This document shows, in pieces, positions 61,569-64,000 of a DNA stretch of 64,000 nucleotides; positions within the stretch are counted from its first letter, which is position 1; every line of letters starts with the position of its first letter. Source of the DNA: Sipunculus nudus (Eukaryota > Annelida > Sipuncula > Golfingiida > Sipunculidae); assembly GCA_026874595.1 (NCBI GenBank), contig CM049317.1, positions 59,014,118 to 59,078,117 on the forward strand, given 5' to 3'. The notes beneath the pieces were generated by a model that did no database searches, was not told the origin of the DNA, and saw only the letters and a program-made list of their open reading frames with translations. The translations under genes were made by a program, and so were the position numbers.

Positions 61569-61973
61569 TGGCATCTCTGGCTACGTGGTAGAGCACAAGA
61601 CTCAAACCGGGAGATCGTGAGTTCGAATCTCAGCCGAGGCGGTGAGGTTTTTTCACGGTCGGCCCCCATTCAGGATGAGCGCTCTGCAGGCTTAATGGGA
61701 GGTTGTGCCCGGCGGCCGTTTTTTCACTCATAAACAAGTGCGACTTAAGGGGGTTCCTCGGTGGTATGGCCCAGTAATTGGGACGATTACACACCCAGGG
61801 CCTGCAGGTACAGTAGTCACCGGGTCTGGTTAACATCAGGATATAAAATGAGAGGAAGCGTGTGATACTACCCTGTCAAGTAGTCCGAAACCGGAATGGA
61901 ATTCTGCAGATGTACATATACTTAGTTAAGCCAAATAAAAAAAATGGAGGCGATTACCTCCAACAAAAAAAAA
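61569..61973 (+). mobile_element. tRNA-derived SINE
   Basis: The head has TGGCTACGTGGTAGAGCAC (A box) and GAGTTCGAATCTC (B box) in tRNA spacing, followed by a tRNA-unrelated body of about 300 bases and A-rich tail (aaataaaaaaaa; aacaaaaaaaaac). It is inside the ankyrin intron. Confidence 0.75.
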
Positions 61974-62229
61974 CATATATACAAAATAAGACTATACATA
62001 GCGAACTTGGAGTTTCTTCACCGGGAGCTTAATGTGATTAAACTAGTGTGAAAATCATGTGTAGACTAACATGAAAAATACTTAAGAGGAACAACAAATT
62101 TCTATTTCATATTTCTTTTGATAATGAATTTTTATTGGACTCGGATTCCAAATGACTCTGTCTCATATAAGGCGGCCTTGAACCCAAACAAGGACTCGGA
62201 CTTGCACATGCACTCGGGTCTCATTGATA

Positions 62230-63730
62230 TCGATCCTTTCTTGGCACACGGTTAACTCTGTTTAAGTAGGATGACTCGTAAGTCTATTCAAAGTACAAAG
62301 TATTCCTACCATACACGTATTTTCACTTTCATTGTTAATTTCCGATTCTGCCCTCCTTTAACTTCCCCCTTCAGACGAAAAAAATTACTGATATGCTTTT
62401 CAACTTAAATTAAGTTGTGCCTTTTTTATATTTTATTTATAGAAGACTTGTAAGTGAGCTAACTCAAACATACTTCACGGATCTTTATCAAACTTGACAT
62501 GTGCATATACATGAACGAGAGGATGAATAGGTCCAGTTTAGGTAAAAATCACACAAAGTCTTGAATATACCAAGAAACTCCTGCATGGCTTGGTCCTAAA
62601 TTCACGTTGACCGGATATATTTAAAAGCTTTTTCTTGTACACGAGACCGGTAGCGCCACCTATAATCCCTTCCCCGTTTATTTTACACGCCCGTCTATGG
62701 TATACCTACAGTCTGTCTGTCCGTCCGTCTGTTTAATTTTACTGTCGCTGCGATAACTAACCAGGGTTCTGTTGGATTTTCAAGAAAATCACCTTAACTA
62801 TTTACAAATAGATTATCTCACCAAATTCGACCATAGGCAAAATCCACGCATATTTAATGGTCAGAGGTCACCAGGCTACTTTGTGGTGTCGCTGCGATAA
62901 TTTGCCAGGAATATAATGGAAACATTAACCAATACAATATCGCGCCTTAATTTGATTCCCGGCAAAATACAGGCATATCTAATGAGGTCGGAGGATACTC
63001 ATGAAACTCATTACAAATATTCACCAATAGAATTTCTCACCTGAATAACATTCTCAGCAAAAAATCCATTCATGTTTAACGAGGTCAGGTAAGAGGTCAC
63101 AAGAGGTCAACGGCGTATTATGTACCATTGCATGTGCTCGTGTTGCGACAATTAACACGTACCCCTCATTGCTACTTGACAATAGTGCGACTGTGAGCAA
63201 AATAATTCCTAAACTAATTGAAACATTCCTTTCATATTATGCACATGCACAAATATGGGTCATAGAATGAAGCCTGCTTAAATCTGGATTATGACCGTCA
63301 CTATAAGAGTTGCGTTGACCTTTAATATTTCCATATTTAGTGTAAACATCATGTTGCTCAAGTGCATGGATGCATTGTTCTGAAATTAAAATAAAAGGTG
63401 TCAGATAACAAGTTGTCTGATGAGTTCGAAAAACAGTGACTTTAAATTATGACACACATTGCTTCCACAAAAATCCCATGCATCTTGGAAAACTGATGAC
63501 CAAAACCATTGTTTCAGGGTCAAATATGTCGAAACAGAAGATGCTTATTAACCCTATAACTTATGAAGTATTATATTTTCCCCTCAAATTTGACACACAA
63601 TTGGTTTCCACGGAGATCTCGAAAGAATTTGAAAACTTGAGAGCTTTGCTTTGATCTTCAAGGTCAAATGCGAAATATAAGATTTTTTTTTCTACCCAAT
63701 GATTTGTTTCTCTATCTTATTTCTCTCCAG
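62230..63730. other. 3' part of the ankyrin intron
   Basis: Non-coding. 62460-62760 resembles the tail of the interspersed repeat at 54290 (ctgtctgtccgtccgtctgt). No other structure is seen. Confidence 0.45.
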
Positions 63731-64000
63731 ATGTAACTGGACGGCTCTTCACTTTGCTTGTACGGGAGGTCACTTTGCTGTGGTCAGGACATTAATAGAA
63801 CATGGAGTAGACATCGGAGCCCAAGACAAGGAGAAAATGAGAGCTTTACATCTTGCAGAGATCTACGGATACACCGACATTGTAAAGCTTTTGCAGTTTT
63901 ACGAAGGCGGTAGCGTTGCTCAGTACATCAATGGAGATGAACGAAACGCTAACACGCACCCAGGACGAAATAAAAGAAAACCGGAGGTTAAACCGCGACC
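63731..64000 (+). CDS. Ankyrin-repeat protein, exon 2 (runs off window)
   Basis: After ttctctccag the frame reads CNWTALHFACTGGHFAVVRT, LIEHGVDIGAQD, then MRALHLAEIYGYTDIVKLLQ: two clear ankyrin repeats. A basic, non-repeat stretch follows (HPGRNKRKPEVKPRP), still open at the window end. Confidence 0.9.

Larger units (their letters stand above)
59070..63730. other. Intron of the ankyrin gene
   Basis: 4.66 kb intron with an (AAT)n run (59160-59195), a foldback repeat of GAGTCC units, a SINE, and otherwise AT-rich sequence. No exon is recognised inside. Confidence 0.75.

Noticed and set aside
61569-61641. A true tRNA gene
   Set aside because: Good A and B boxes but poor stem pairing, and a SINE body with an A-rich tail follows directly.
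1-64000. CRISPR arrays, operons, bacterial promoters
   Set aside because: Split genes, SINEs and LTR elements show eukaryotic DNA. The direct repeats are segmental duplications or satellites.

Overview
The window is animal (metazoan) nuclear DNA: AT-rich, with spliced genes, long introns, (TA)n and (CT)n microsatellites and many decayed transposons. Gene content (an ACE-family peptidase, a double-hotdog thioesterase-like family, an ankyrin protein) and repeat types (Gmr1-like Ty3/gypsy element, Merlin-like transposase, pogo-like and Harbinger-like MITEs, tRNA-derived SINEs) suggest a marine invertebrate, such as a lophotrochozoan or an invertebrate deuterostome. I cannot fix the phylum from sequence alone.

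Layout. 1-9987 (+): the 3' nine coding exons of an angiotensin-converting-enzyme-like M2 peptidase; the 5' part lies before the window. The acceptor of the first visible exon has been hit by a Harbinger-type MITE. 9645-14221 and 23974-24060: the rest of duplication unit A, holding an intact two-exon double-hotdog gene on the minus strand. Unit A is interrupted by a 9.75 kb LTR retrotransposon (14222-23973). Its pol order is protease, integrase, reverse transcriptase/RNase H, and it carries an antisense Merlin/IS1595-type transposase pseudogene before its 3' LTR. 24074-27022: two inverted-repeat elements.

27105-35350, 36541-43940 and 45065-47600 are further copies (B, C, D) of the same segment. 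Each of B and C has a broken copy of the last ACE exon followed by a hotdog gene: intact in B, frameshifted in C. D keeps only relics of the hotdog gene. A fifth, inverted relic (E) lies at 51501-52045. The array therefore comes from repeated duplication of a segment bridging the 3' end of the ACE gene and the hotdog gene.

48650-53400 holds a direct repeat split by a degenerate LINE, plus the 3' end of a second gypsy-type element. 53400-58600 is mostly unrecognised sequence. 58669-64000 (+) is the start of an ankyrin-repeat gene: exon 1, a 4.66 kb intron with a foldback repeat and a SINE, and a second exon running off the window end.

The cellular genes are not an operon-like set. ACE is predicted to be an extracellular zinc dipeptidyl-carboxypeptidase, the hotdog proteins probable acyl-thioesterases of unknown substrate, and the ankyrin protein a binding scaffold. 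All function calls rest on motif recognition by eye.
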